Assembly (NCBI GenBank): GCA_023653785.1
Contig: JAMKCH010022475.1
Coordinates: 1-64,000, forward strand
Direction of reading: 5' to 3'
DNA length: 64,000 bases
Source: Ophioderma brevispina
Lineage: Eukaryota > Echinodermata > Ophiuroidea > Amphilepidida > Ophiodermatidae
Shown: piece after piece, positions 25,442-37,816 of the stretch
How positions within the stretch are numbered: the first letter of the stretch is position 1
How the letters are laid out: every line of letters begins with the position of its first letter
Position numbers and translations under genes: made by a program
The notes under the pieces: model-generated
Databases searched by the model: none
What the model saw: only the letters and a program-made list of their open reading frames with translations
Told to the model about the DNA's origin: nothing

Positions 25442-26799
25442 ATGCGGCTTCCCGAGGGCACAGTTGATTTATATCTGGGAATTCCGTACGCAGCAGCACC
25501 TGTGGGAGATCTACGTTTCGCGAAACCTCAACCTAGACAACCATGGACGCAACCATTTGAAGCCGTCAGTTATGGCCCTGCTTGCCCTCAAATTCCTATT
25601 CCACCACATTACGTAAACAGTACTGAAGAGGACTGTCTTTCTCTCAATGTGTTTGTTCCACATGTCGCAGATGGTGCTGCTGTTCCAGTGATGGTGTTCA
25701 TACACGGTGGGCGGTTCATTGCGTTGAGCAGTGCACATTTTCCGGGTCAGGTACTGGCTACATCTGAAGAAGTCATGGTTGTATCAATGAACTACCGTTT
25801 GGGAGTGTTTGGCTTTCTCACCACGGACGACGACAATGCTAGAGGAAACTGGGGACTGTGGGATCAACGTCTCGCCCTTGAATGGGTGAAAGACAATGCG
25901 GAAAGATTTGGGGGTGATCCAAATCAAATTACTATATTTGGAGAGTCCGCCGGGGCAAACAGCGTTCTCTATCAAATTCTTTCTCCGTTGAATACAAACC
26001 AACTATTTCAACGTGCTATATCGCAAAGTCCGCCTCATCTTCGTGTGATTGGTAGTGATGCAACCTTTTCAGCAAGCATAGCCAATTTACTTGGTCAGAT
26101 TCTTGGATTTACTCCTTCTGCTGATACTGAGAAATTAATCCAGTTCCTGCGAAATCAGACTACAAAAAGTATATTGGAGGGATTGTTGAAACTGCCTCCC
26201 TTGGTTGGCTTTTATCCTGTAACTGATGGAGAGTTCATACGTAAATCGGATACCTTTGAAACTTCATTACATATCAGTCAATACGACTTATTGCTTGGGA
26301 TCAATACAGGAGACGCGTCGTCTTTTTATCATACCATTGCTGGCTTTGGTGGCGTGAGCAGAGAATTATTCTTATTTTTTGTAGATTATTTTGTTGGGTT
26401 GTTTTGTCCATATAATAGCTTGTGCAATGGACGAAGCTTGGCAGTTCAAGCAGCTACCTTTGCATACAACGACATACTAGGTCTTGAAGACGGCTATAAT
26501 AACATGCTTAAAATACTTGAAATCGGGTTTGACGCAGGTTATGCCTCGCAATTGGCATACGTAGCGCGTCATCATTTCAACGCGTCCAGAGCAGAAAGGA
26601 AAACATTCGTGTATGAATTTGCGTACAACGACACCAACTTTGAATTACCAGATTATATACCCAGAAATGTAATTCCATCGCCAATTCATGCAGAAGATCT
26701 TTTTTACGTCTTTGGATATGCCGCAGAGAATGGCAATATGGAACAGAGGGAATTGGCTTTCAACTTCATGAATTATTGGGCAAATTTTGCACGAAATGG
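25442..26799 (+). CDS. Type-B carboxylesterase catalytic exon (unit 3), lacking a usable signal peptide
   Basis: A continuous 452-codon frame covers the esterase fold from the LYLGIPYAAAPVGDLRFAKP strand to the ANFARNG end. It holds EDCLSLNVFVP, VFIHGGRF, DNARGNWGLWDQRLALEWVK and FGGDPNQITIFGESAG with nucleophile Ser at 25946-25948. The acid is Asp (26312-26314; Glu is usual) and the His is in SPIHAEDLFYVFG (26687-26689). Unlike units 2 and 4 it has no internal frameshift. The ATG at 25442 lies inside the conserved N-terminal strand, so a protein from it would be leaderless and probably not secreted; the true start has decayed upstream. It ends with phase-2 donor GTATGT at 26800, homologous to the donors of units 2 and 4. 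Its closest relative is pseudogene copy A. Confidence 0.85.
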
Positions 26800-27060
26800 G
26801 TATGTATCCCTTATCATAGTTTTATGGGGCACGCGCGGGTAAACACTCGCACATACACATACTCGCAGAAACACATGCGCTCACTCTATCTAATACACAC
26901 ACAAGCGAGTTGCACTAGAGTGGTCTTGAGTGCAATTGTTCTCACCTTTTTTAAGAAAAGAGTAGGGCTGATAAAACTACTTTCTTTCATGACGCAAGAC
27001 CTCAATGCTCCATATGATGTTTTTCCTTTATGTTTATTTTTTTGCTTTGTTATTGTTGTT

Positions 27061-27125
27061 GTTCTGTTTGTGTGTGCGTGTGTGTGTTGTAGTCTGTGTG
27101 TGTGTGTGTTGTCTGTGTATGTATG
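27061..27125. repeat. GT-rich microsatellite
   Basis: The stretch is an interrupted (GT)n tract in the intron or spacer downstream of the 25.4-kb esterase exon. Copy A also has an alternating CA tract after its donor. Confidence 0.8.
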
Positions 27126-27534
27126 CAGGTCGCCATGAAGAACAACGAATTCTGAAAAAAACCTTTAAAGACTTTGTCGTGCAATAGACATCTAGTCCCT
27201 TTTTGCTATCATCAATTATTGTGCTTCTTTTGTAACTGTTTATTATATCTAAGGGGACACTGATCGTTATTTTTTACGAAATTGGGCAGTCACCACTTTG
27301 TCCGCAATGTGCTCATTGTCGCCTGACATGGGCAATTTAAACAATGGCTGCGATAACGTCTTGTTCACTGCTTGACTTCAATGATGGTCAGGTCAGAGCT
27401 CGCGGGGGGCCTTCGTAGAGGTTCCTTGACATCTCTATTAAAGAACATGACAAATATGGTGGATGAGGGTGGTATTACAAAGAAAGGAGAGACAAGGCTT
27501 ATAACAATTACTGGTAGGCCAATATTAACGACTT

Positions 27535-27798
27535 AAGGGAGGGGTCATTATTTACGCCAGGGGGGTTGGAGGATTTGAGGGGGGAACCCGAAAATGTTTG
27601 TAAGAGAGAGGGGGAACGTGAAATTTTTCATTAACGCGAGAGGGGGGAACATGAACTTTTAAATGGGAAAATCAGCATGATCAAGGGGGGAACGTGAAAT
27701 TTTTGAACGGAAGCCAGGCGGGGAACGCGAAAATTTTTGCCGAAAAAAAGTTGAAATCCTCCATTCCTCCCCCCGGCATAAATAATGACCGCTCCCTA
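27535..27798. mobile_element. GC-rich MITE with GTCATTATTTA inverted ends
   Basis: The left end reads GGGAGGGGTCATTATTTACG and the right end reads GCATAAATAATGACCGCTCCC, an imperfect terminal inverted repeat of about 28 bases. The interior is a run of GGGGGGAACGTGAAATTTTT-type words repeated about five times. It has no coding frame. Confidence 0.75.
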
Positions 27799-27949
27799 AA
27801 AGCTACATTAATAAAATCTGCATTTTTCCGTCAATAAGGGGAAACAAAGACCTTTCTTTCGCCGCGGCAAATAACGCCAGACCACACACACAGCAAGAAC
27901 ATTTCCTGACCTTTGGTTGACAACCACATCGTTTGACCAGTCAGGTTAC

Positions 27950-28180
27950 CAGATCTTTAACCCATTGACAATCTTGGGGATCAACTTGGACGACGCGTGC
28001 ATGATGCAAACATTCATCCATTTCTATTAGCAACACTTCATGAGCTAAATGAAATACTTTACAAAGAGTGGGTGAGAATTCTCCGTACTGGTCATCGGTG
28101 CCCAGAAGCTTCTTCTCAGCAAGATAGCACGAATGATTGGATGCATCAAGAAATGTGTCAGACAAGATATTACAGTAAGC
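27950..28180 (-). CDS. Possible internal exon of an unrecognised minus-strand gene
   Basis: A 77-codon open frame on the minus strand is bounded by TGTAG/GCTTAC (acceptor) and GATCTG/GTAACC (donor). Its length is an exact multiple of three. The product includes YCNILSDTFLDASNHSCYL, a GEFSPTLCKVFHLAHEVLLI segment and VDPQDCQWVKDL, with balanced, Cys- and Trp-containing composition. I do not recognise it. It lies antisense, between esterase units 3 and 4. The acceptor lacks a strong pyrimidine tract, so chance cannot be excluded. Confidence 0.3.
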
Positions 28181-28828
28181 CTACACTTATATCTGTGGTG
28201 TGTGGTGGGGAGATATTTTTACCCCAAGTATTCCATAAAGGAATAAAACTCATGTCGTGGGGAAGGAAGTATGACGTTCGACACTAAATTCAGGATTTTA
28301 AGGTTGCAGCACTGAGCGTGACTAGTGCAAAATATCCGTATTCCTGTTTTTGACAGCAAATTCCCTGATGAATATCGCTTTAACTACTTACATTATCCCC
28401 GTAAATTTCGTATGCAGGGAAGTAAACGTCATTTTAAGAAAAACATACTCATCGTACCCTGGGATACGATGAGAGAAGTTTTCAGAAACAGCCTTTATAT
28501 TTCACATTTTAGCGGTGATTCAATATGCAATATGAGTGCCTCAAATGTTAGAGTGTAAGGTAAGGGGACAATAGCCTGTAGCCTGTAGGAAACGAACGTG
28601 AAGGGTGAATTATGAGCTAGCCAATGTAGAAGTATGACCTCGATCACTGTGCTAAACTCCTGTCAATTCGAATGACAGTGTGAAAACAAAACGCAAATAT
28701 ATTTCGCCGAATTCAGCTTTAGTTTTACAACCTGTGCGATTGAAGGCAGTGTGCCCAAGGCAGTGTCTTGGACTAGTATAACCTAGCTAACCGTTAAAAC
28801 ACTTAAGTGCCCAAGCTAAAAAAACTCC

Positions 28829-30075
28829 AGTTAGTGCCCATGGGGGGGTATTGTTCCTGGGAACCCAGACGCCAGATAAACACTTTCCATGGGAGTTCTA
28901 CATCATGGACGCTAACACAAGTAAATGTCTGTATCAACGTAATGAACCCACATAGAAGCGCCACATTACAACACCTGGACAAATCCGAACATTATCACCC
29001 TATGAATCCACATCGGCTGTTGTTCTCCAATGAAAGTGGGTCACTCTCCGAAAAAGAGTGTTCCGCACATTTCCATCCTCAGCCACGGGCAGTAAGTTTT
29101 TTGAACCGAACCATAATTCATTATATAGGGGTAACTCTAGCATAACCAATGAAACTAATCATTGGGCAATATAGGCCAAATTTTATACCATCTTGTATTT
29201 TTCCCTCAGAAACTTCAAGTCACCGTAAATTGGTCCCCTAAGACTTACAGCAGTTAAAGAGCACGCAATGAGCAAAAGTAAAATGGATGGGGCTATCAGC
29301 ATATAAAAGTTTTGGATTAGTAATTATAATATTAAGTAATTGGCCTCAAGGTATGACTGTGATCGCAAGCGAAATAAAGCCGGTCAAGATTTAATTACTT
29401 TAATTTTATTAATTTAGTAAAATATCTTGATTTTTCAAACTTCGTATTGCCCAAGGGGGGGGGGGTTCCTAGGACCCAACTACTTATTCGAATGAAGCCG
29501 TGGGCGGATTTAATTTTTTTTAGTATAATTATATATTTTTATGTTTGTAATACAATTAGCAAAAAACTCCTAAAAGTGCAACTTTTGAAATCAATTTTAA
29601 AAAAAAAAATCAAAATGTTGGGTACTATGGAACCTCCCCCCCCCCTTGGCACTTAAAGTGGATCAGCAAAAAGCATTCATCAAAATCACCATCCGGATCA
29701 AAAACAACCCTCCAGATTGGCCATACAAGTACATTATGTCATGATGTGCACGTAGTCTGTAATGACGGCTTTATATTTTGTGACAAAATGGCACAATAGG
29801 CCTGTCATATAACCAGGGAAGTCACTAGTACTAGCCTTTTCACTCTCCTTTGCTATAGCTGAAGTTTGGACAATCATTTGACTAAAAGATGTTCTCATGT
29901 AAACCCAATTTCGCTTTACGCGTGTAATTTTTTCGTCGACTTTTTTGGAATTGTCTGACTCTTAAATTCGCTTCTTTTCATACCAAAAAAAAAAATAATA
30001 ATAAAATCGGCCAAGCCGTTAATGAGTTAATTAGTGGGGGTTCCATAGAACCCCCCTTGGGCACTAACGGAAGTC
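28829..30075. mobile_element. Nested inverted-repeat element family with GTGCCCAAGGGGGG ends
   Basis: GTTAGTGCCCATGGGGGGG at 28833 and its inverted counterpart ACCCCCCTTGGGCACTAAC near 30050-30070 suggest an element of about 1.25 kb. A second inverted pair, GCCCAAGGGGGG at 29449 and CCCCCTTGGCAC at 29645, suggests a nested copy of about 210 bp. Two further half-copies lie at 30600-30650 (CCCCCTTGGTCACTT). I see no coding frame. Confidence 0.5.
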
Positions 30076-30921
30076 GTCTGAGAATATTTTTTAACAATTG
30101 AAGAACCATAGCCATTTTTTCCTGATATATGTGCACACATATATGTAAGTAAACAATTATTGCTAACAATATAAATAATTAACCCTTTATGCGCTGAAAC
30201 AAACAATTAAATAAATTTATTTATTTATTTAAATGTCCACAATTTCATTGTGGACGTTACTAAACCGTTACTGTACAAATTCTATGGGAAAATGGCGTGT
30301 ATTTTGCAATGTCCGTAAAAAGTACAGGATTGTCTAAAACTGCAAATTTTGTGTTAAATATTTGTAATTTGGTTCTTCTCGAGTAGATTATAAACATAAA
30401 ATAAGTTTTCAAAAAGTTTGATGTAAGTGCAACGCTCAATGGATTTTTTTCGTCTTGCCCAATTTTCGCGTGTTTATTTGCATATCCCCAATACTAAATT
30501 TCACTTGTTGTTGGTGTTGTGTAAATGACCCTTTACATGTGGTATAACTTTCGTGCAATAATTCTGTCGGGAAAGTGGTTTCCTTTGTGTCGCGTCCCAT
30601 GGAACCCCTTGGTCACTTACGGGAGTGAAACCCCCTTGGTCACTTTTGGATTCTTTTCGAACTTATTTTCCACAACAATATTCCACCTTGTGGTACAATA
30701 CCACATAATGACCAAGGTGACTCACAAAGAAATGCTAATGAATTCATTGATACGTACGTACTTGGAACAAGACAACCAGTCAGCAATTGTTTTGTACTAC
30801 GAGTGTGTGTTCATTGACCGTGACCAAAAACTACCGTACATAGGCCCTACTAACAGAAATCTGTACCTGTAAAATAAGAAGCTAGACCGGCAAGTACGTC
30901 TTTGCACTGGAAAAACACAAA

Positions 30922-32505
30922 ATGGCGCGTGTAAGTCCCTCGGCCTGGTTTTCTTTCGTGATGTGGATGCTCTTTCTTGTGGTGGTCAATTCCCAAACGA
31001 CAGAAACCGGTTTCACTACTGCTGATACAGGTACAACCGTAACTTCACTTATCGCCACTGATGTCGTTACGGAATTTGTGACAGAAGACACGACGCTTGA
31101 AACCCCAGGAACACAGAACCCCGGACCTACGGTCAACACTACCTCAGGTGTAGTTTCTGGAATGTCAATGCCTCTTCTAGGAGTTACCTTGGACCTGTTT
31201 CGGGGAATTCCTTATGCGGAACCTCCAGTGGAAGATCTCCGTTTCGCCAAGCCTCAACCGCGCAAACCATGGGAAGGAACGTATGAAGCTTTTGAATATG
31301 GTACTGCTTGCCCCAATCAGGAAGCCGTGGGGAAGAACCAGTTATAGATGAAGACTGTCTATCACTAAATGTGTTTATTCCGCGTGAGAGAGACAGTCTC
31401 GTGCCTGTCATGGTGTATATACACGGAGGCGCGTTCACTGTAGGGAGTGGTAGAAGTTTTGAAACTCTGGCTGCTTTTGGAGAAGTCATGGTAGTAACCA
31501 TTAATTACCGCTTGGGTGTATTCGGCTTCCTAAGTACTGGTGACGATTATGCTAAAGGAAACTGGGGCCTGTGGGATCAACGACTTGCCCTTAAATGGGT
31601 GAAAGAGAACGCAGAAAGATTTGGTGGTGATCCCGAAGAGATAACCATATTTGGTTCATCTGCTGGAGCCGACAGTGTCTTATACCAAATTTTGTCTCCA
31701 TTGAATACAAATGAATTATTTCAGCGTGCAATATCGCAGAGTGCAATTCATTTTAACTTTTTAAGAAATGATGCAACTACGGCTGCGAAATTAACTAGTT
31801 CTCTTGCTCAGAACATTGGATATGACCAACCTTCAGATTCGAATTTGTTGATCCAGTTTTTACGGAATCAGTCAGTTGTAAGTCTTCTTGAAGAAGCTGA
31901 AAATCTTCAAAGGGAATTGACTAATTTCTTTCCGGTGATTGACGGGAGTTCATACAGGAGTCCGGAACCTTTAATATATCTTCGAATTTTGATCAATATG
32001 ACCTTCTGATTGGAATCAATACCGGCGAAGCCTCTTCCATCTGGCAGGGCGAACAAGGTCTGAACGAAGAATCTTTCTTAGCACATGTAGCAACCATATC
32101 GAAAGCATTTTGCCAAGATCTTGGTGATTGCAAAGGCCTAGAATTGGCGGTTCAAGCAGCCACCTTTGCGTACAACGACATACACGTTCTACAGAATGAT
32201 GAGTTCCTCAACTTGGTTCGTCTTTTGGAATTGGGATTTGAAGCAGCTTTTGCTTCCACCACTTCAAATATAGCTCGTCTACATTCTAAATCTGGTGGAA
32301 ATACATTTGCATACGAGTTTGCATACGAAGACGCTCACAGACACCCATTTCCATTACCACCAAATGTAGTTCCCAACCCACTACATGGGACTGAAGTTTA
32401 CTACCTTTCTGAATCTGCCATAATCGACACGACAGCTGGAAACATGGATGAAATAGCTTTGTCTTACGCGTTCATGTCTTATTGGACCAATTTTGCACGT
32501 AATGG
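30922..32505 (+). CDS. Exon 1 of two-domain esterase: signal peptide and active esterase domain (unit 4)
   Basis: The exon encodes about 528 residues. The signal peptide is FSFVMWMLFLVVVNS, and a Thr-rich, mucin-like stalk (about residues 26-75) precedes an esterase domain. The triad looks complete: Ser in FGGDPEEITIFGSSAG (31659-31661), Glu in GINTGEAS (32027-32029) and His in PNPLHGTEVYYL (32384-32386). EDCLSLNVF and VYIHGGAF are present. Two apparent one-base deletions break the frame: in a C run near 31309 (TGCCCCAATC) and in a G run near 31940 (GACGGGAGTTC). One extra base in each restores alignment with units 2 and 3. The exon ends at 32505, phase 2, donor GTAGGT. The next homologous acceptor is at 44130, where the first codons complete this domain. 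It alone in the array keeps both a signal peptide and Glu in the triad. Confidence 0.88.
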
Positions 32506-32639
32506 GTAGGTAGTTACAATATAGTATTTTGTGTCTCCTTTCCATTTTGAAGCGTTGCAACATATATTTTAAACAATATTATGTCGTAGTTATTGATGTA
32601 ACAATGAAACATATGATTGTCGAATTTACTATTAGCAAT

Positions 32640-34150
32640 ACGACAAAATTGTACTGAATATTTTAAGTTTGCGGTGACAACTCTGGTAGACTGTCTAGGA
32701 ACCTAGGAATCCCAATTTTGTAAAATATACAATATTTAATGTTACATACCATGATTTTATGTAACATTTAAGATAAATAATTTTGTGATATCGGACTATT
32801 AACAACAAAACCGTATGGTTAAGCATTACCCATAGTGCTTTGGTTTGTCCCTATAGGACTTGGTGCAAAATCCGTAGCCAGCCCAGATGTGTAGTAGGTG
32901 AATTGTATTGTACTCCAGTATTCGTAAAGGACATTCCAGTCTATATGTCAGACTTCTCTAAAAAGATTATCTATATCAGGCTTTCATTCTTGGGTGCAGG
33001 AAGAGAATTCCATTATTACGCCATCATCCGTGGGTGGGAGAAAGGCGAACTTAATGTAATCCTCCTGTGTGGTTAGTTGTCTAAATGAAATGATAGAGGT
33101 TTGTCTGGTCATGGTGCCTTGTCTAACTTCTCTGTTGATAATGAATTTGTCGATATCAATAGCTGCAGATTGATTGACTGTTTAGCTGCAGATTGGTTGG
33201 CTGTTTTGTATAGAAGAATCGCTTTCAGCAGCCTCTTTCAACAAAGCCCATTCCAAATTAACGGATAATGTAACCTTTTCTCCATGAAATGTTATTCATA
33301 TATGTGTTTTTTTTTAGTTTGGGGTATTATTAGAACAAATGAAAGATAAAATAGGACAAGAGCACTAGTTGTAGGAATGCTTGAAGTAACGTACAATATA
33401 ATCAAATTACACTATTTACAATCAACGTGCACAAATCATTCAAAATCGTGATTCTCCCTAAGTATCAACCATACCTATAAGGTAATAGCTAAAAGTTTCC
33501 CACTTTTGAACTAAATTTCCACTATTCAACAGAATATCCAAATAATAATATCATGTATTCGCGCAGTTCATGAACTTAATTTATGCTAATTAGCACTCGG
33601 GTTCCTAATTTTACACAATGGCAATGGACGTTATAGACATGTTAATGATAAATAGATCGTATTAATAATATAAACTCTCCGAGTGGATCTATATATATTT
33701 TGGGCAAAATTCGCATTTATATTTTGTTAATGTGGTGATTAACGGTTTATCACATGGCATTGCCTTTAAAATAGTTTCAAATACTTTTTGAACCATATTT
33801 GTCATGAGAGGTTTTAGTAATAGCACACTTTTAAAAAACGAATTTACATGAACTACTTATCAAAGAAAACATAAATAATTAAAAGTAGAGGAAATCATAC
33901 TTCAATAATAGTAGAAATAATATAATCATCATCCCTTGTGCTAAGTTTAATTGTAATCATAAAAAATCATGGCGTTCGTGTACAACAATAAACGAAATAA
34001 GATCAAAATAATTACAATTACACGTTTTAATTGTAAGTCAATTGGATGGTCTTAAATTACACATATGTACATGTAGGCGGTAGGCCTGTCAACAATACTA
34101 TTCTTCCTCACACCTAAAGTCAGTAAGCCTATTTAGTGACATTTTCAGAT
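32640..34150. repeat. Intronic tandem duplication, unit A (about 1.5 kb)
   Basis: This stretch is repeated at 35075-36745, with a partial copy at 34150-35075. Shared words include TAACAACAAAACCGTATGG, CCATAGTGCTTTGGTTTGTC, TTGTCTAACTTCTCTGTTG, CGTACAATATAATCAAATTAC and TTACACGTTTTAATTGTAAG. It is noncoding. The small frame at 32840-33076 lies inside it and is not preserved in the other copies. Confidence 0.85.
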
Positions 34151-35075
34151 ATATGTTTGTATAGAAGAATCACTTTCACCGGTCTCTCTTTTAACAAATC
34201 CTATTCCAAATTAACAGATAATATAACTTTTTGCCGAAAAATATATGTCCATTAAAGCAAATCTATATTTTTTTCCTTTATATTTGTTTATTGAGAGCAC
34301 GTGTGGTTCAGTGGAATCGTCGACCCAAAGCGAAATCTTTTTACGGTGATAGAACGCTATATAAAAACTGATTAATAATTATTATTTATTTAGAAAATTG
34401 TGTTTTTAGAAAGTCTGTAGACAAATGCAAGAAAGAATAGGGCAAGAGTGCTAGTTGTAGGAAAACTTGAAATAACGTACAATATAATCAAATTACATGT
34501 ACACGTAATCAACGTGCACAAATCATTCAAAATCGTGATAATTAACTTCTCCCAAAGTGTACACCATACTCTATAAATCATTTTAAAACCTATAAGGAAA
34601 TAGCTAAACGTTTCCCACTTTTGAACTAAATTTTCCCCTATTCATTAGAATATCCAAACACTAATGTCATGTACTCGCGCAGTTTATGAATTTACTTAAT
34701 GCTAATTAGCACTCGGGTTCTTAGTTTTACACAATGACAATGAACGTTATAGATCGTATTAATAATTTGGGCTGGTATTCTGAAAGGGAGACTAACTTTA
34801 GTCCTGGGTTTAAACCAGGGTTAGTCCTACAAGAGGGACCTTTTTTTCTTACAACATACTCTAAAAGTGTGCTGTAACGGGTGAGAAAATTCCTCATGGA
34901 TGGGCTGGAACAGCCCATCCATGAGGAATTTTCTCACCCGTTACATTTAACTTTCACAGTATTTTGAAAGGAAAAAATGTCCCCTCTTGTAGGACTAACC
35001 CTGGTTTAAACCCAGGACTAAAGTTAGACTCCCTTTCAGAATACCAGCCATAAACTCTCCGAGAATGTGAGAAAA
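34150..35075. repeat. Intronic tandem duplication, partial unit B
   Basis: The copy begins at GTATAGAAGAATCACTTTCA (compare 33209) and shares the CCTATAAGGAAATAGCTAAA and GCTAATTAGCACTCGGGTTC blocks with unit A. It is interrupted at 34770 by a palindromic MITE. The sequence resumes after the MITE with ATAAACTCTCCGAG, as in unit A at 33670. Confidence 0.8.
34770..35048. mobile_element. Fully palindromic MITE, about 279 bp
   Basis: The ends are GGCTGGTATTCTGAAAGGGA and TCCCTTTCAGAATACCAGCC, and the arms stay complementary almost to the centre (GGATGGGCTGGAACAGCCCATCC). Unit A of the surrounding duplication shows the empty site (AATAATATAAACTCTCC at 33665), so the insertion happened after that duplication. 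A degraded copy is at 18967-19185. Confidence 0.92.
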
Positions 35076-36745
35076 TTGTACTGAATCATTAATTATAATT
35101 GCAAATCTGCAGCACTGCATATGACCCTAGAATTCAAATGTTTCGTAAATAATGTTAGCGTGGTATACAATAGGCAATATACATAACAATAATATTATGT
35201 AATATTATGGTCAATCCTTTTGGGATATCAGACTATTAACAACAAAACCATATGGTTAACATTACCCATAGTGCTTTGGTTTGTTCCTATAGGACTTGGT
35301 GCAAAATCCGTATCCATCCCAGGTGTGTAGTAAGTGAATTGTATTACACTCCAGCATTCGTATTGAAAGGACATTCCAGTCTAAAGTGAACGGAGGAGAA
35401 TATCTTGAATACCCCTTATAGGAGAAAAGACCAATGCCAAATTACATATTTCAGACTTCTCTAAAAAGATTGTCTATATCTGTATCTATTAACTGATACT
35501 TCAGGCTTTCAATCTTGGGTGCAGGAAGAGAATTCCATTACGCCATCATGCGTGGTGGGAGAAAGGCGAACTTAATGTAATCCTTCTGTGTGGTTAGTTG
35601 TCTAAATGAAATGATAGAGGTTTGTCTGGTCATGGTGCCTTGTCTAACTTCTCTGTTGATAATGAATTTATTGATATCAATAGATTGGTTGTCTGTTTGA
35701 ACAAATCCCCTTCCAAATTAACAGATAATGTAACCTTTTCTCCATGAAATATTATTCACACATTATGTTTATTGAAGCAAACCTATATTTGTTCTTTATA
35801 TTTTGGGGAATTAGTTGTGCTTTTTCTGGTGTTTGGAGTATTATTGGAAAGCCCGTAGACAAATGCAAGGAAAAAATTGACAAGGGGCTTAGTTGTAAAA
35901 CCTTGAAATAACGTACAATATAATCAAATTACACATATGTTACAATCATTTCAAAATCGTGATAATTAACTTCTCCCAAAGTATACACTATACTCTATAA
36001 ATTATTTTAAAACCTATAAGGTAATAGCTAAACGTTTGCCATTTTCCAACTAAATTTCCCACTTATTCATCAGAATGTCCAAATACAAAATACTACTCAT
36101 ACAAAATACTACTCACGCAAAAGTTCGTGAACTTAATGCTAATTGGCACTCCGGCTCCTATGACAATGAGCGTTATAGATATGTTTAATGATAAATAGAT
36201 TATTAGGACATCGATTTAAGCTTAGCTATTTCACATGACTCCTTAGTAGGTGGACAAGCATTTTGTATATGCAAAAAATACGATTGTTGGAAAATTAAAA
36301 GTACCATCCTTGGGAAATCTCCAAGTCATCCTTTAACGCATGTAATTGCCTTTAAAAGGAATAGTTTTCATGAAAGATTTTAGTTAAATATGTAATAGCA
36401 CACTTGAGTTTTGGGAACACTCCATACGATCTTTTTAAGAACGAATTTACATGAACTACTTATCAAAGGAAAAAAAATAAATAGTTAAAACTAGAAGAAA
36501 TGATACTTCATCAATTGTCGAAATAATTATAATCACCACCCCTTGTGCTAAGATTAATTGTAATCATAACAACATGGCGTTTGTTTACAGCATTAAACGA
36601 AATAAAACAAAATAATTACAATTACACGTTTTAATTGTAAGTCAATTGACTGGGCTTAAATTAAACCAAGTAGTACGTACATGTGGGCCTATCAACAATA
36701 TTACTCTTCCTTACACGTAAAGTCAGTAAGCTATTCGGTGACATT
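35075..36745. repeat. Intronic tandem duplication, unit C
   Basis: This is the second full copy of the 1.5-kb intronic unit, matching 32640-34150 through to CCTTACACGTAAAGTCAGTAAG. Relative to unit A it carries an extra segment at about 36205-36335, similar to the right part of the TTAA element at 42833-43178 (ACATCGATTT then AGCTTAGCT then GGACAAGCATT). Confidence 0.82.
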
Positions 36746-37209
36746 CTCAGAGATAAGTTACCCAGACATGACCTAGCCTTGTGCAGAAAATACGATTTAA
36801 ACAAATCAAAAGAAGTCAAAAGTGCATTATTTTCAGCCCACGTTGGAGTAGAACAAACAGACTCAAAGGCTTTAAATTCATACTTCATGGCCTTTTAACA
36901 AAAGTTGATTTTTCACGGTGGTTGATCTCGGGTCATTCATACTCGATGACACGGGTGAAATGGAATTTCCCACGTATCGATATCAATGGGTGCACTGCGA
37001 ACATGTCCATTTTGGAGGAATTTTAAATTAGAAGTATTATATTATGTGCATTATTACAAAACATTACATTTAGTTTTCTTACGTATGGATTTCCGATCGC
37101 TTGGTTTGGACCGGTGAATTAACCTGAGCTGTGATCAGAATTATCTGAATATGGTGACTCTTTTGGGGTAGCTTACAAAGAAATGATTAATCTGTGAAAG
37201 TTATTTTTG

Positions 37210-37650
37210 GCTAAAGAGACATTTATATCAGAGGTATTTCAAGTATAGTGCAGAGCTTGTGTTAAAGTGACGTCAGAAAGAAAATAGAATCTTGTGAAAC
37301 AAAATTACTTTTTGAGACCGAAAAGCACAGATCCAAGAAGTTTTAAAAGATCTGGAAAGTAAAACGTTGTAAAGGACACTTACAGACGTGCACGTGTGAG
37401 GTCGTGTGGGTGGATTGCAAGTCCCGTTGCAAGTACAATTCCCGTTTGTATTCTCAAACTACCTGTTAACTTACGAAATAATTTTGTCAACAAATATGAG
37501 TTTTTGATTAAATTGGTTGTGATAGCCATTAAACAACGCTACCTGTGATTCTAACATGACAGTATACCATAGTAGTTTCCCCATGTCCTCTGTTGTGAAT
37601 TCGTACACTTCCATGCGGTTCTTGAGACTTTTCACATTGTTGTTTATGGT
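37210..37650. repeat. Intronic duplication, copy 1 (partner at 38845-39330)
   Basis: Shared words with 38845-39330 include GTGAAACAAAATTACTTTT, AAAAGCACAGATCCAAGAAG and AGATCTGGAAAGT, then TAAATTGGTTGTGA and TTGAGACTTTTCAC further along. A minus-strand frame in this copy (about 37686-37540, ending at a CACAG/GTAGCG donor) is not kept open in the partner. I do not call it as a gene. Confidence 0.75.
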
Positions 37651-37816
37651 AGCTGTAAGAAGGATGTCCCAAACCACGACATGCACGAGGGATCCAAACT
37701 GCCATTTGTGTAGTGAAACATTGAAATCGCGCTTTTTGAATTACCTCCACGTGTAACGAATGCGGTATGGTTAGGGAACAGATATCTCAAGTTTTACCCC
37801 TTAATTTGAGCTTTAA

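Noticed and set aside
37471..37756. Minus-strand exon candidate ending at a CACAG/GTAGCG donor
   Set aside because: The duplicate at 38845-39330 does not keep the frame open and the segment is part of a noncoding repeat, so I could not support a gene.
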